A stretch of 64,000 nucleotides of DNA, taken from Gemmatimonadota bacterium (GTDB lineage Bacteria > Latescibacterota > UBA2968 > UBA8231). The position numbers and the translations under genes are program-made. The stretch's first letter is position 1, and every line of letters begins with the position of its first letter. Positions 27,605 through 36,693 of this stretch are shown piece after piece. Under the pieces are notes generated by a model. The model saw only the letters and a list, made by a program, of their open reading frames with translations. It was not told the DNA's origin and did no database searches. The stretch covers positions 1 to 64,000 of the forward strand of contig VXML01000107.1 in NCBI GenBank assembly GCA_009841115.1, written 5' to 3'.

Positions 27605-28846
27605 GTGGAAGTCACTGAGATAGAAGTCCACGAAATCAGCCTAGGGTACCAAGACTGGATCGCCTATCCGGTCAGCCACTACCAAGGCGTGACCCGGCGC
27701 ACGGTGTACATAGCCCACACCGATACCGGGCTGATCGGCCTAGGCGAGAGCGGTCGCACCGAGCCGCAGGAAGTAATCGACCAATACTTGGGCAGCAACC
27801 CCTTCGAGTGGATGGGCGACGAAGTCTCCATCGGACTAGGCACGGCCATGTACGATTTGATGGGTCAGACCGCAGGTGTGCCGGTGTACAAGCTCTTCGG
27901 GCAGAAGTACCGCTCGTGGGTGCCGGTGGGCAGTTGGACCGTGTCGAGCGCCCCCAGCCACATGGCCGAGGCCGTGGAGAACTACGCCGCCCAAGGCTAC
28001 ACTTGGCTCAAGTTCCACCTGTCGCCCTTTGAGAACGTCTTCGACCAGACCGACGCCATGCAGGCCGTGGCCCCGCCCGGATTCAAGATCCACTACGATT
28101 TCACCGGCGGCGGCACCGATGACTACATGCCGGATCTGCTGGCGAAGTTGGCCCAATATCCCATTGCCGGCTGTTTTGAAGACTCGATCAATGCCGGCGA
28201 CACCTTGGCGTCGATTGACTTGCGTCGGCGCATTCCCCTGCCCATCGTGCGCCATCAAGCGCCGCTGGACGCCACGTACGAGGTGCTAATGGGGGCGGGA
28301 GATGTGTACATGCGCGGCCATCAGAAATTTGGCGATGCAATCCGCGCCGCCGGCCTGTTCGCCGCTGGCAATATACCGTTCATGCTGCAAAACGTGGGTG
28401 GCACGATCACCCGGGCCATGGTCTGCCACATGATGGCGACCTTTCCCTCCGCCACCTTTCACTTTATCGACAGCAGCGAAATTCTCAAGGACGAGGTAGT
28501 GCGCGAGCGCCTAGAGCCGATCAATGGACTCATTCGAGTGCCGGAAAAGCCGGGCTTGGGTTTGACCTTGGATCGCGACGAGTTGGAACGGCTAGCGAAC
28601 CGGGAATTGCCGCCCATCAAGCCGTGGATCGTCAAATCGCAATTCGCCAATGGGACGCGGATGTACAACAGATACGATCCCCTGACGACGCGCCATTTCC
28701 TGATCCGGCCCGACTGGACCCGAGGCGGGATGCCCCACAGCTACGCCGCGCCCATTGAAACCGAGTACTGGGATGACGACGGCACGCCTGAATTTGCTCA
28801 GATGATGGCGCGGTTGGTGGAGGAGGGGACAGTGTTGGAACGATAG
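27605..28846 (+). CDS. enolase-superfamily protein (mandelate racemase/muconate lactonizing type)
   Basis: 413 residues. Start at GTG 27605 because TAGGAGG (27594-27600) precedes it. The N-terminal capping domain is VTEIEVHEISL onwards; the barrel begins near GTAMYDLMGQTAGVPVYKLFG. Catalytic and metal residues appear in YTWLKFHLSPF (Lys), KIHYDFTGGG (Asp) and AGCFEDSINAGD (Glu). It probably dehydrates or epimerises a sugar acid. Transcribed after the RND operon but likely a separate function. Confidence 0.85.
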   Translation: MEVTEIEVHEISLGYQDWIAYPVSHYQGVTRRTVYIAHTDTGLIGLGESGRTEPQEVIDQYLGSNPFEWMGDEVSIGLGTAMYDLMGQTAGVPVYKLFGQKYRSWVPVGSWTVSSAPSHMAEAVENYAAQGYTWLKFHLSPFENVFDQTDAMQAVAPPGFKIHYDFTGGGTDDYMPDLLAKLAQYPIAGCFEDSINAGDTLASIDLRRRIPLPIVRHQAPLDATYEVLMGAGDVYMRGHQKFGDAIRAAGLFAAGNIPFMLQNVGGTITRAMVCHMMATFPSATFHFIDSSEILKDEVVRERLEPINGLIRVPEKPGLGLTLDRDELERLANRELPPIKPWIVKSQFANGTRMYNRYDPLTTRHFLIRPDWTRGGMPHSYAAPIETEYWDDDGTPEFAQMMARLVEEGTVLER

Positions 28847-28862
28847 CCCGTAAAAATACTGC

Positions 28863-29922
28863 TTAGGGACTTTTAATACCGAGCTTTCTCATTTTGCCGT
28901 ACAGCGTCGAAGGCGGTACTTCCAGAAGAGCTGCCGCCCCTTGTGCCCCCTTGACCCGCCAGTTGGTGGCGTTGAGCACTTCGAGAATATAGCGGCGTTC
29001 AAATTCAAGGAGAGGTATTATTTCGTGTTGAGGAGTTGATGAAGCCTGTCCTTTAAGGCCGAGAACGGCGTTTACAATATCAAAACCGTACTGCATCAGA
29101 TCGGCCATTTCGATTTGCGATCCCTTGCAGGCTATGACGGCCCGCTGTATGAAATGCTCCAACTCCCGCACATTTCCCGGCCAATCATAGTCTTGCAGTA
29201 TCTCCATAACCTCGGAATTAAAAGAGACGGGTTCCTTGCCCAAGTAGGCTGCCACGCGATTCTTGCAAAACTCGACGAGGGCCGGGATATCCTCCTTGTG
29301 CTCGCGCAGGGGTGGGATATACAGCGGAAAAACTTGGAGACGTAAATACAGCTCCTCGCGAAAATCGCCGGCCTGCACCATCGCCTGCAGGTCGCGACTG
29401 GTCGCGGCTACCATGCGCGTCTGTGCGGCTAGCGTCTGGTTGCCGCCAGCCCGCTCAAACGTGCGCTCTGCCAATAAGCGCAGGAGCTTGTCCTGCGTGT
29501 CCAACGTCATCTCGCCGATTTCATTGAAAAACAGGGTACCGTCTTTGGCTAGTTCCACCTTGCCTACTTCGCTGGTAGAAGTCTCGTTTTCGCGACCAAA
29601 GAGCTCACTATCGCCCAACTCTTGGAACAAGGCTCAGCAGTTGACATCGCGCCGCCAAACCCTTACCCACGCCCGTTTCGCCTAGAATCAGTACGGTCAG
29701 ATCGGAGGGTGCCACCTCCGTGAGTTTAGTTTGAAGCTGGCGCAGAACCTTGCTCGGTTCGACAACTCTGTTGCCCCTATTGAGTGCAGCCGATAGGGTC
29801 TCGATATATGCGTCCGGTTCTACCGCAAGCTGCGCCTGCGCCGTTTCTGAGTAATTGAAATCCCGATCTATCGCCCGGACTTGAAAGGTGTAGTCTCCCG
29901 GCGGCAGATTTTGATAACAGGC
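28863..29922 (-). pseudogene. decayed sigma-54-dependent activator with Y_Y_Y sensor remnant, truncated by an IS
   Basis: Reading from 29922 down, one frame gives a Y_Y_Y-type end (YQNLPPGDYTFQVRAIDRDF), a linker and the Walker A motif ILGETGVGKGLAA, then a stop near 29630. The shifted frame resumes at NC, stop, ALFQELGDSELFG and runs through Walker B (GTLFFNEIGEM), the sensor regions and an intact Fis-type HTH (about 215-255 of the last piece). About 30 residues after Walker A and the GAFTGA sigma-54 contact are lost. The 5' part ends exactly at the insertion element. It is clearly non-functional as an activator. Confidence 0.85.
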
Positions 29923-31074
29923 GGCGTTGTTGCATGAATCATGTCTCGGGTATCCTTGTCGAATGTTGTTTTTTGTTCAGTTGATTTTTTTTACTCGATA
30001 CGACTGGGGTTTGCCCAAATGGATCATTCGATTGAGGATGGCACAGCCTAGGCGACTTTCGACCTGTTGGTTGGCCTCGGTACGCGCCTTGAACTGGCCG
30101 CCGATGAGGTGCTTATAGCGATAAATCTGCGTTCCGCCAACGAGCGTCGATGATAGCCACTGGCCTGTTTCCACTCCTTGCGTCCCTTGTGTCGAATGGC
30201 TCGAAGGATCTCATCCCGCGCCAACGGGGGGGCCTTGCAGTTGCCATGCTGTTAGATTATAGCGTCTTTGCGCAGCGCGATGATCGGCCGAATCGAGGGC
30301 TCACTCGGCGGCGTGGCCAACGCGTCGAACCCCTTCTGTTTGTCACAGGCCCCATCCCCGCCTACCGCCTCCACCGCCTCGTCGACTTGGGTCAACAGAG
30401 GAGCAACCTGCGAGGCATCATCGATCCGATGGGATGTCAATGTCTGAGCGACCACCTCGCCGGTGGCCTCGTTGACCCCCACATGCAGTTTGCGCCACGT
30501 GCGCCGTTTGCTCCAGCCGTGTTGGCGGACTTTCCACTCGCCCTCCCCATAGACTTTCAAGCCGGTCGAATCTACCACAAGGTGCATCGGTTTATCCGGG
30601 CACCGGGTCGGCAACACCACCGCCAAGTTCCCTTGGCGACGCGACAAGGTCGAGTAGTCCGGCACGGCCACGGCCAACCCCATCAAGTCCAACAGCGATT
30701 GGATAAAACCCTGCGTCTGACGCAACGGCAACCCAAACAACACCCGCATCGTCAACATCCATGCAATCGTTGCATCCGAATAGACAAACTGGGCACCCCG
30801 TTGGCACGGACGCTGATCATACCACTGTCGCCACAGCGAATCGTCCAGCCACACCGTCAGGCTACCGCGAGCAACCAACGCCCGATTATACGACGACCCA
30901 TTCTTAACCCGATACACCGCTTTCGACTTGACCGAGGGCGAACCGCCAGATACTTTGCTCATCACAGGCTCTTTGGGAAGAGGGATACGTGTTTCTTGCG
31001 GAAACCACGAACCAATCTAACTGGAGAGCCTGACTCATTTCAAGACCCTAAAACGGCTTTCATGCAACAACGCC
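29923..31074. mobile_element. IS5-family (IS903-like) insertion sequence, inactive
   Basis: A 1152-bp element bounded by perfect 16-bp inverted repeats GGCGTTGTTGCATGAA (29923-29938 and, inverted, 31059-31074). The ends resemble IS903 ends. It carries one transposase on the minus strand. The 9-bp flanks (ATAACAGGC and ATTGGTAAA) differ, so there is no target duplication: one side was probably lost by deletion or recombination. Confidence 0.85.
29977..30965 (-). pseudogene. IS5/IS903-like transposase, disrupted
   Basis: The N-terminal 237 codons give YRVKNGSSYNRALVARGSLT, the first catalytic Asp in VVDSTGLKVYGEGEW and the second in GGDGACDKQKGFDAL. A TAA at 30252-30254 interrupts the frame where QHGNCKAPPLARDEI normally continues. 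The same frame then runs to GYHRRSLAE, which holds the catalytic Glu, and a missing base near 30131-30136 shifts the remainder (QIYRYKHLIGGQFKARTE to YRV). Two lesions make it inactive. Confidence 0.88.
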
Positions 31075-31731
31075 ATTGGTAAAGCAGGGATCAAGAAGCT
31101 TCTCGGTAAGAGATGACTAGACCTTCAATAGACACACTTGTCAATCAGCACAAAGCCCATAACTACTAATTCCGAAATTTATTTACTGGTGTTACGCACC
31201 TGTCCCCCGTCTGAACATGCAGGATGCCGGCCCTTGGGTGCAGATCCCGCTAGATTCCACTTCCGCTGTGTTCATCATGGCCCGTGCGTAACATCAGCAA
31301 ATAAAGTAGATCATCTTGCATAAAGGACGATATGTCGTTCTTTTCTATATTTTTATTACATGTCGTCTTTTCTCGACTAAAATACACCAAAATAATATAA
31401 TTTTATTGTAACATTTTCATTTCTTTCTTTACCCCATTCTATATATTAACTGATCCCATGCCGCCTTGGCCAAGTCGCCGACGAGACGGGTTCTCACCCA
31501 AAGCAATCACTGTTTTATGGTCCTGTATGCCGCCAGTCGTTTGGAGAGTCTGCGCATTAAACATCGACTCAAGCACTTCGCGCTACGAGCAAGGCTCTAT
31601 CTCAAGGCCGTTCGATCCGCTTTCGAAGAGATACAAACACTCAAAACTGCGTAACATCAGTTATTAACCGAGTTTAGGATTCAACAGCAGGGATCGACCC
31701 GCCGATAACCACAACCGTAGGAGGTAGCAGC
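31075..31731. other. AT-rich stretch with no supported gene
   Basis: This 657-bp region between the IS and the next gene is markedly more AT-rich (31330-31455 especially) than its surroundings. It holds a threefold short repeat (described separately) and a 62-codon frame (31466-31654) ending beside the last repeat copy, which might be the end of a lost transposase. I see no gene with a start signal. It looks like scar tissue from mobile elements. Confidence 0.5.
31185..31661. repeat. three copies of a short TGATGTTACGCA-type repeat, mobile-element end candidates
   Basis: ACTGGTGTTACGCACC at 31185-31200 is inverted relative to GTGCGTAACATCAGC at 31284-31298 and TGCGTAACATCAGT at 31648-31661. 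Inverted, the third copy reads ACTGATGTTACGCA, 13 of 14 bases identical to the first. The 31185-31298 segment and the whole 31185-31661 segment could each be the deletion product of an insertion sequence. Confidence 0.5.
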
Positions 31732-32277
31732 ATGAGCAGCAACGATATAGTGAACAGAATTGTAGCCGAATTCAGAAAAGTGGAACGAGAAGCCCCGGCT
31801 CTAGGGAGACCGGACTGGACTATAGAAGTGAAGACCATCCTCTGTAAACTCGGCAGGGAATTAGGCTACACAACATGGGCAACGGGCGTCCTCGCTGATT
31901 ACTGTGACGGAAAAGAATTTCTCTATGACGCTAGCTGGCTTGTGATCGACAACTGCGAACGGACAATTTCTTGCCTAATGGTCGCGGAGTGCGAATGGGA
32001 CAACCTTGGAGAAGTCGAGTACGACTTCCAGAAGCTACTGCTCGCGAGGTCGAAAGTTCGGGTAATGGTGTATGACGCAGGGCCAGCCAACGAGGAATAC
32101 CAAGAGGAGATCTGCGACCGGCTACGCGAACATGTCGGAACCTTTAACGGCACAGAGGGAGACACCTACCTACTGATTGGTTGGCTTCATGAAAACACAG
32201 AAAAGGGATTCAGGTTCCAGTTTCATCGAATCACCGACGAAGGCCCCGGCAACCCACCCAAACTTAAAAGGCTCTGA
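31732..32277 (+). CDS. unknown protein, possible PD-(D/E)xK-like fold
   Basis: 181 residues, AGGAGG about 8 nt before the ATG. No family is recognised with certainty. The order helix-loop, FLYDASWLVID, CLMVAECEWDN and DFQKLLLARSKVRVMVYDA recalls restriction-endonuclease-like folds, where an Asp and an ExE pair hold metal. It stands next to the IS scar and forms a pair with the following gene (2 nt apart). Function unknown. Confidence 0.55.
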   Translation: MSSNDIVNRIVAEFRKVEREAPALGRPDWTIEVKTILCKLGRELGYTTWATGVLADYCDGKEFLYDASWLVIDNCERTISCLMVAECEWDNLGEVEYDFQKLLLARSKVRVMVYDAGPANEEYQEEICDRLREHVGTFNGTEGDTYLLIGWLHENTEKGFRFQFHRITDEGPGNPPKLKRL

Positions 32278-32279
32278 TT

Positions 32280-32636
32280 ATGCGAACCATCGCGCGATTT
32301 TTCATAGTGCTCTTTTGTTTGACCTTCTTGGTCAATCAGGCCCATTCGCTTGGCTCAGAAACCTTGAGCGAAGTTGTTTCACGGCTGACGACCTACACAG
32401 TGCGAGGCTTGGTCGTCGTACAATCGAGGATCGAGTTGAGCGACAAGGGCCGAGACCTCCTAACAACCCGTGTCGAGGCGATAGAGGCCCACCTTGAGCA
32501 AACCGGCTACGCCAAGCGAGACCAGACGGAGAACATGATCGAATATATGGGAGCCTTAGCCCGAGAGGCTGAAGCGGAGAAGAAATTTCAAGAGGCTTCC
32601 GCCGATCTGGCCGAATACCTCGACAGCTTGGAGTGA
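32280..32636 (+). CDS. small secreted helical protein
   Basis: 118 residues starting 2 nt after the previous stop. A signal peptide (RTIARFFIVLFCLTFLVNQAHS) is followed by a helical, charged domain (LTTRVEAIEAHLEQTGYAKR, LAREAEAEKKFQEASADLAE). No family is recognised. It is probably co-transcribed with the upstream gene and ends before a clear terminator. Confidence 0.55.
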   Translation: MRTIARFFIVLFCLTFLVNQAHSLGSETLSEVVSRLTTYTVRGLVVVQSRIELSDKGRDLLTTRVEAIEAHLEQTGYAKRDQTENMIEYMGALAREAEAEKKFQEASADLAEYLDSLE

Positions 32637-32742
32637 TTCCGGCCGCACTTGGGAAATCCCTTGAGCAGCCCTAACCTCTACCTACCCACAGCCCGAGGCG
32701 ATACCCGTAGCCCCGGCCGGCCCCGCCTTGGTTTGGAATCAC

Positions 32743-32775
32743 GGCGGCCAGCCTTGGAGCTGGTCGCCTTTTTTT
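32743..32775 (+). terminator. intrinsic terminator
   Basis: GGCGGCCAGC (32743-32752) pairs with GCTGGTCGCC (32759-32768) over 10 bp with one G-T pair, a 6-nt loop CTTGGA and then seven T (32769-32775). It ends the 31732-32636 transcript before the convergent gene. Confidence 0.85.
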
Positions 32776-32796
32776 AGTCCCGATAATTAGAGAGTG

Positions 32797-34368
32797 TCAG
32801 GACCGGTGTTGGTACGGCCCTAGATCTGGATCGACATAAGCGCGATGGAAGTTCCTACCCTTGAGATATTTGGTCTCCAATTCAACATCGGTCAGCGTAC
32901 AGTAGGGATCGGCCAAATCCGCGTCGCGCTCCAACAGCGTCACTTCAATGCGGTTTTTGCCCCGCACTGGCCAGTGGGCTGCGTCCAATTTGAAAATGTG
33001 CCAGTACCCGCCCATCACCCGGTAGCGCGGGCCGTCCATGTTGTAGAGCGAATTGATCTTGCGCCGCAGGTCGTCGGGCAGAATTTGGCCATTGAGCGCA
33101 AATTGGATGCGATCGGTCTCGACATTGCCGTGGATGCGGAAGCGCAGCAAAACTTCGTGGACGCGATCAACCTCCCCCCATTTTTGCAAGTCGTCGGCAA
33201 TAGTCAATTCCAATTCGACGGGTTGGCCTAGATCCAATTGACGCGGCAACGGATTGGGCTGACTGACCGCAGGACCATCTTGGGTGGTAGTGGACAGGAA
33301 GTAGTATTTGTCCTTGCCCGCCATAATGCTGGGGTAGGGCAGTTCCCTGAGCTTCTCGTAAAAGGACGCCTCGTACGGCCACAAGTGGAACCACTCGGAA
33401 ACATAGAGGCCGTCAACGCCTTGATCCCAAAAATTGCAGGCCGCGGCTCGCAGCATGGACAGGGGCGCGTCGAGCAAGCGGTCGGAAAAAACCATGCCGT
33501 TCAAGGGAGCCAATAGGCGACAGGGCGTCCCTTGGGTGAGACCGAGGAATTCCGCGAAGTCGGCCTGCATTTTCAGGCGGTAGTTCTCGCCGAAATTTTC
33601 CGCGACGATCACATCGACCAGACCCCGTTTGACCCACTCCTCCGGGTCGAGGCCAGCGCGGGCGCAATCTTCTAAGCGGTCGGGGATATGCACCACCAGT
33701 TCTTTGTCAGTGCCGCTTCGTTTCACCGCTTCGTGGACCCGGCCGACCCAGTCGGTCATCAGGGCGCGCCCAGCGTCGATTTCGTCGGGGTGGAAGAAAT
33801 AGGGCATTTGGTTGAGCTGTAGTTCAAAGCCGTCGGCCGGATACTCGCCCATCACTTCTTCGACAATGGCAAAGCGCTCGTCGCGGACCTCCGGGTGCTT
33901 GAAATCGAGGCCATCCAAGCCGGGGTAGTCTGGGTCGAGATCGCCAGCCGCGCCAATTTCGAGGTACTGATTCTCAATGCGGAAATTAGAGCAGCGCGTC
34001 GAGGCGTGGTCAACGCCGCCGCGCTGTACGATCAAGGTAGGGTACACTTGGATGCCCAGTTCGTGGGCCCGGTCGCAGACCAAGCGCAAGGGATCGTGGC
34101 CGGCGTCGATGAGGGACTTGGCGTTTTGCCAAGCGCGGCGAAAGACGTAGTGATCCCAGACCTCGACGTTGTGCCCCATCAACTCGCTGGCCCGGGTGTC
34201 GTGCAGCATGGTGCGCCCCTCGCCCAAGCAGAAGGCGATGGCTTCGACCGTGGTGCCGGCCAATTCATCGACCAAGGCGATGTATTCCTCGGGGGCCATG
34301 GGCGGCTCGTAGCGGTAGATGTGGGGATGCCGACCGTCGTGGTAGTACATGATTTTGGGTTGGTTCAT
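32797..34368 (-). CDS. TIM-barrel glycoside hydrolase-like protein (paralogue B)
   Basis: 523 residues. Start ATG 34368 follows AAAGGAT and gives NQPKIMYYHDGRHPHIYRYE. Shared order with the 19292-20860 protein: an N-terminal strand with DG, a GIQVYPTLIV strand, YPADGFELQLNQMPYFF where the paralogue has DGVELDW, EDCARAGLDPEEWVKRGLVD, DQGVDGLYVSEW and a C-terminal beta domain ending in a similar LLERDADL segment. The acidic catalytic candidate differs between the two. Substrate unknown, cytoplasmic. Confidence 0.7.
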   Translation of the reverse strand: MNQPKIMYYHDGRHPHIYRYEPPMAPEEYIALVDELAGTTVEAIAFCLGEGRTMLHDTRASELMGHNVEVWDHYVFRRAWQNAKSLIDAGHDPLRLVCDRAHELGIQVYPTLIVQRGGVDHASTRCSNFRIENQYLEIGAAGDLDPDYPGLDGLDFKHPEVRDERFAIVEEVMGEYPADGFELQLNQMPYFFHPDEIDAGRALMTDWVGRVHEAVKRSGTDKELVVHIPDRLEDCARAGLDPEEWVKRGLVDVIVAENFGENYRLKMQADFAEFLGLTQGTPCRLLAPLNGMVFSDRLLDAPLSMLRAAACNFWDQGVDGLYVSEWFHLWPYEASFYEKLRELPYPSIMAGKDKYYFLSTTTQDGPAVSQPNPLPRQLDLGQPVELELTIADDLQKWGEVDRVHEVLLRFRIHGNVETDRIQFALNGQILPDDLRRKINSLYNMDGPRYRVMGGYWHIFKLDAAHWPVRGKNRIEVTLLERDADLADPYCTLTDVELETKYLKGRNFHRAYVDPDLGPYQHRS

Positions 34369-34720
34369 GGCGCGATCCTTTTCGTTTTTGATGCCCTGCC
34401 TCGCGCAAAAAAGCGGAGGCTGCTCCCGCAATGGACATCTACGTCCAAGCACATAGTTGGAATCGGGCCTAAAATTGGGCGATTGGCCGCCGGAGACAAG
34501 CTGGGTGGAGAGAGCAGTCTATTCGCTACCAGTGCGACTGCGACCAAGAAACGCGGCGTTTGACTTTATGCGCGAAAATATCTTGAATACCGGATTGCCC
34601 TCAGCGCATTTAGGTGCTCTGCGGACAAACTCCATTTTTCGCTGGGTAGCCTACGTGGGCGCCCAACACCTAAGAACCGTCGCACCAAAAAAATAGCTCA
34701 GAAAAGGAGGATTGAATCCC
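34369..34720. other. divergent intergenic region
   Basis: 352 bp between two divergently transcribed genes. It should hold both promoters, but I see no clear -35/-10 pair or operator. A 79-codon frame (34457-34696) has no ribosome site and no recognisable protein. Nothing else is supported. Confidence 0.4.
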
Positions 34721-35557
34721 ATGAGTGAATCAAAGAGCGATGCAACATATACGATGGGACGCACCCAAGGGGAAGAGGAGCGTCTGATTCTGCAGTCGCA
34801 ACTGTACGACGCCGTGACGCGGCGCTTTTTTAGAGAGGCGGGCATCAGCAGCGGGATGAAGGTGCTCGATATTGGCAGCGGTGCCGGAGATGTGGCCCTG
34901 ACCGCCGCCGAGTTGGTCGGTCCAGAAGGGGCTGTCGTGGGCGTAGATGTAAATCCGGCGATTCTCGAAACGGCACAGGCACGGGCGCAAGCGGCCGGGT
35001 TCACCAACGTCGAATTCGTCGCAGGAGACGCCCGGACCTTGGAGTTGGGGAACGATTTCGACGCCGTAACTGGTCGGCTGGTCCTCATGTACATGGCCGA
35101 TCCCGCCGACGCCCTGAAGCAGCTCGCAACCCGCTTGCGTCCGGGAGGAATCGTGGCCTTTCAGGAGGCTGATTTTACCCCCTATCGACAGATGTATCAT
35201 CCAGATGCACCCCAAACGAACAAGCTAATCGATTGGGCTATCGGAGTGTTTGAGCGTACTGGGGCGCATATCGATATGGGCTTCAACCTGTACCGTGCAT
35301 TCGTCGAGGCCGGCCTGCCCGAGCCATACATGCACTGCGAGTTTCCGGTCGGCGGCCCGGAGTCTTGGGCCGGGTACCCATTCGCTGCCAACAGCTTTCG
35401 CAGCATGCTCCCGCTCATAGAAGAATTCGGGGTCGCCACCGCGGAAGAGGTCGATGTAGAAACCCTAGCCGAGCGGGTTCGGCAAGAAGTGGTAGCGGCG
35501 AAACGTCCGCTTGCCCTGCCGCCCCACGTAACCGCTTGGGCACAGCTTGCGAGCTGA
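34721..35557 (+). CDS. class I SAM-dependent methyltransferase
   Basis: 278 residues. AAAGGAGG (34703-34710) precedes ATG 34721. The SAM-binding motif I is VLDIGSGAGDVALTAAEL, followed by VVGVDVNPAILETA, EFVAGDARTLEL and LVLMYMADPADALKQLATRL, all in UbiE/Methyltransf_11 order. It methylates an unknown small molecule. No operon partner is obvious. Confidence 0.88.
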   Translation: MSESKSDATYTMGRTQGEEERLILQSQLYDAVTRRFFREAGISSGMKVLDIGSGAGDVALTAAELVGPEGAVVGVDVNPAILETAQARAQAAGFTNVEFVAGDARTLELGNDFDAVTGRLVLMYMADPADALKQLATRLRPGGIVAFQEADFTPYRQMYHPDAPQTNKLIDWAIGVFERTGAHIDMGFNLYRAFVEAGLPEPYMHCEFPVGGPESWAGYPFAANSFRSMLPLIEEFGVATAEEVDVETLAERVRQEVVAAKRPLALPPHVTAWAQLAS

Positions 35558-35613
35558 GCAGCGACCAACGTCATAACCTTCGTTGTCGTCTAATGGAGCG
35601 AGGAACGGATACC

Positions 35614-36690
35614 ATGAGCAAGTGGAAAATCGCCGGGATCAACTTCGACCATCTGCACATGGGCGACAATTTGCGCATGGCCTTTGAGCACGCAGACGTC
35701 GAAATCGTCGGCATCTGCGACGAGCAGCCCGAGCGCATGAAGCAGGCGTGCGCGGATTTCGCCATTCCAGCCGACCGGGTTTTCAGCGACTACCGGGAGT
35801 GTCTGGAAAGGACCCAGCCCGACATCGTCCTTTTGTGCCCGGCTACCGCCGAACACGGGGAGTGGACCGAAAAGGTCGCGCCCTTCGGCGTGCACATCAT
35901 CATGGAAAAACCCTTCGCCGCCACCCTCGCCGAGGCGGACCAGATGCAGCGGGCCATGGAGGGGACGGGCAAACTGTTGGCGATCAACTGGCCGCTAGCT
36001 TGGTATCCGCCCCACCGCACGGCGCGGCGGATCATCGCTGAAGGCGAGATCGGCGAGGTAATCGAAGTCCACTACTACGACGGCAACCGAGGGCCGCTGT
36101 GGCACCTCGCCGACAAAGTGGAGCGCACGGCCGACGACGTCGAGCGCGAAAAGCCCGCGAGTTGGTTTTACAAAAAGGCCGCGGGCGGTGGCGCGCTGCT
36201 GGACTACCTAGGCTACGGCACCACATTGGGCACCTGGTACATGGACGGCCGGGCACCAATTGAAGTGACTGCCACAGTAGATCAGCCCCAAGGGCTTGAA
36301 GTAGATGAACACTGCATTGCGGTGGCGCGCTACGAGCAGGGCCTGTCGAAATTCGAGACGCGCTGGGGCACCTTTACCGACCCTTGGACTCTGCAACCCC
36401 AGCCCAAGTGCGGCTTTGTCATCGTCGGCAGCGAGGGCACGATTAGTTCCTACGACTACGAGCAGGTAATCCGCGTGCAGACGCGGGCGCAACCAGCAAC
36501 TGAGGAACGGTCGGTAGATGTGCTCGAACCGCCTTTCCAGAACCCCGTCCAGTACGTGATTCACTGCATCGAAGAGGAACAACCCATCGAGGGCCCGCTC
36601 TCGCCGGCGCTGTGCCGCATCGGCCAACAAATCGTCGATACTGCTTACCAAAGCGCCGCGCAGAAGCGCACATTACCGCTGATTCAATAG
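35614..36690 (+). CDS. Gfo/Idh/MocA family oxidoreductase 1
   Basis: 358 residues, start ATG 35614 after GGAGCGAGGA. The N-terminal Rossmann part has an altered glycine region (KIAGINFDHLHMGDNLRMAF) and EIVGICDEQPERM, then the EKPFAATLAEADQM motif with the catalytic Lys. The C-terminal domain shows GGGALLDYLGYGTTLGTWYM. It acts on a sugar or inositol-like substrate with NAD(P). The next gene follows after 3 nt and encodes another family member. Confidence 0.88.
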   Translation: MSKWKIAGINFDHLHMGDNLRMAFEHADVEIVGICDEQPERMKQACADFAIPADRVFSDYRECLERTQPDIVLLCPATAEHGEWTEKVAPFGVHIIMEKPFAATLAEADQMQRAMEGTGKLLAINWPLAWYPPHRTARRIIAEGEIGEVIEVHYYDGNRGPLWHLADKVERTADDVEREKPASWFYKKAAGGGALLDYLGYGTTLGTWYMDGRAPIEVTATVDQPQGLEVDEHCIAVARYEQGLSKFETRWGTFTDPWTLQPQPKCGFVIVGSEGTISSYDYEQVIRVQTRAQPATEERSVDVLEPPFQNPVQYVIHCIEEEQPIEGPLSPALCRIGQQIVDTAYQSAAQKRTLPLIQ

Positions 36691-36693
36691 CTC

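Noticed and set aside
30150-31082. A 310-codon plus-strand frame across the IS
   Set aside because: It is the reverse complement of the transposase gene; the minus-strand frame has the IS903-type motifs.
31138-31323. A 61-codon frame in the AT-rich scar
   Set aside because: Contains the repeat copies, no start signal and no protein-like composition.
34457-34696. A 79-codon frame in the divergent intergenic region
   Set aside because: No ribosome site, no protein pattern and it overlaps the expected promoters.
35365-35613. An upstream extension of the first Gfo/Idh gene
   Set aside because: It overlaps the methyltransferase gene in another frame; ATG 35614 gives the normal family N-terminus.
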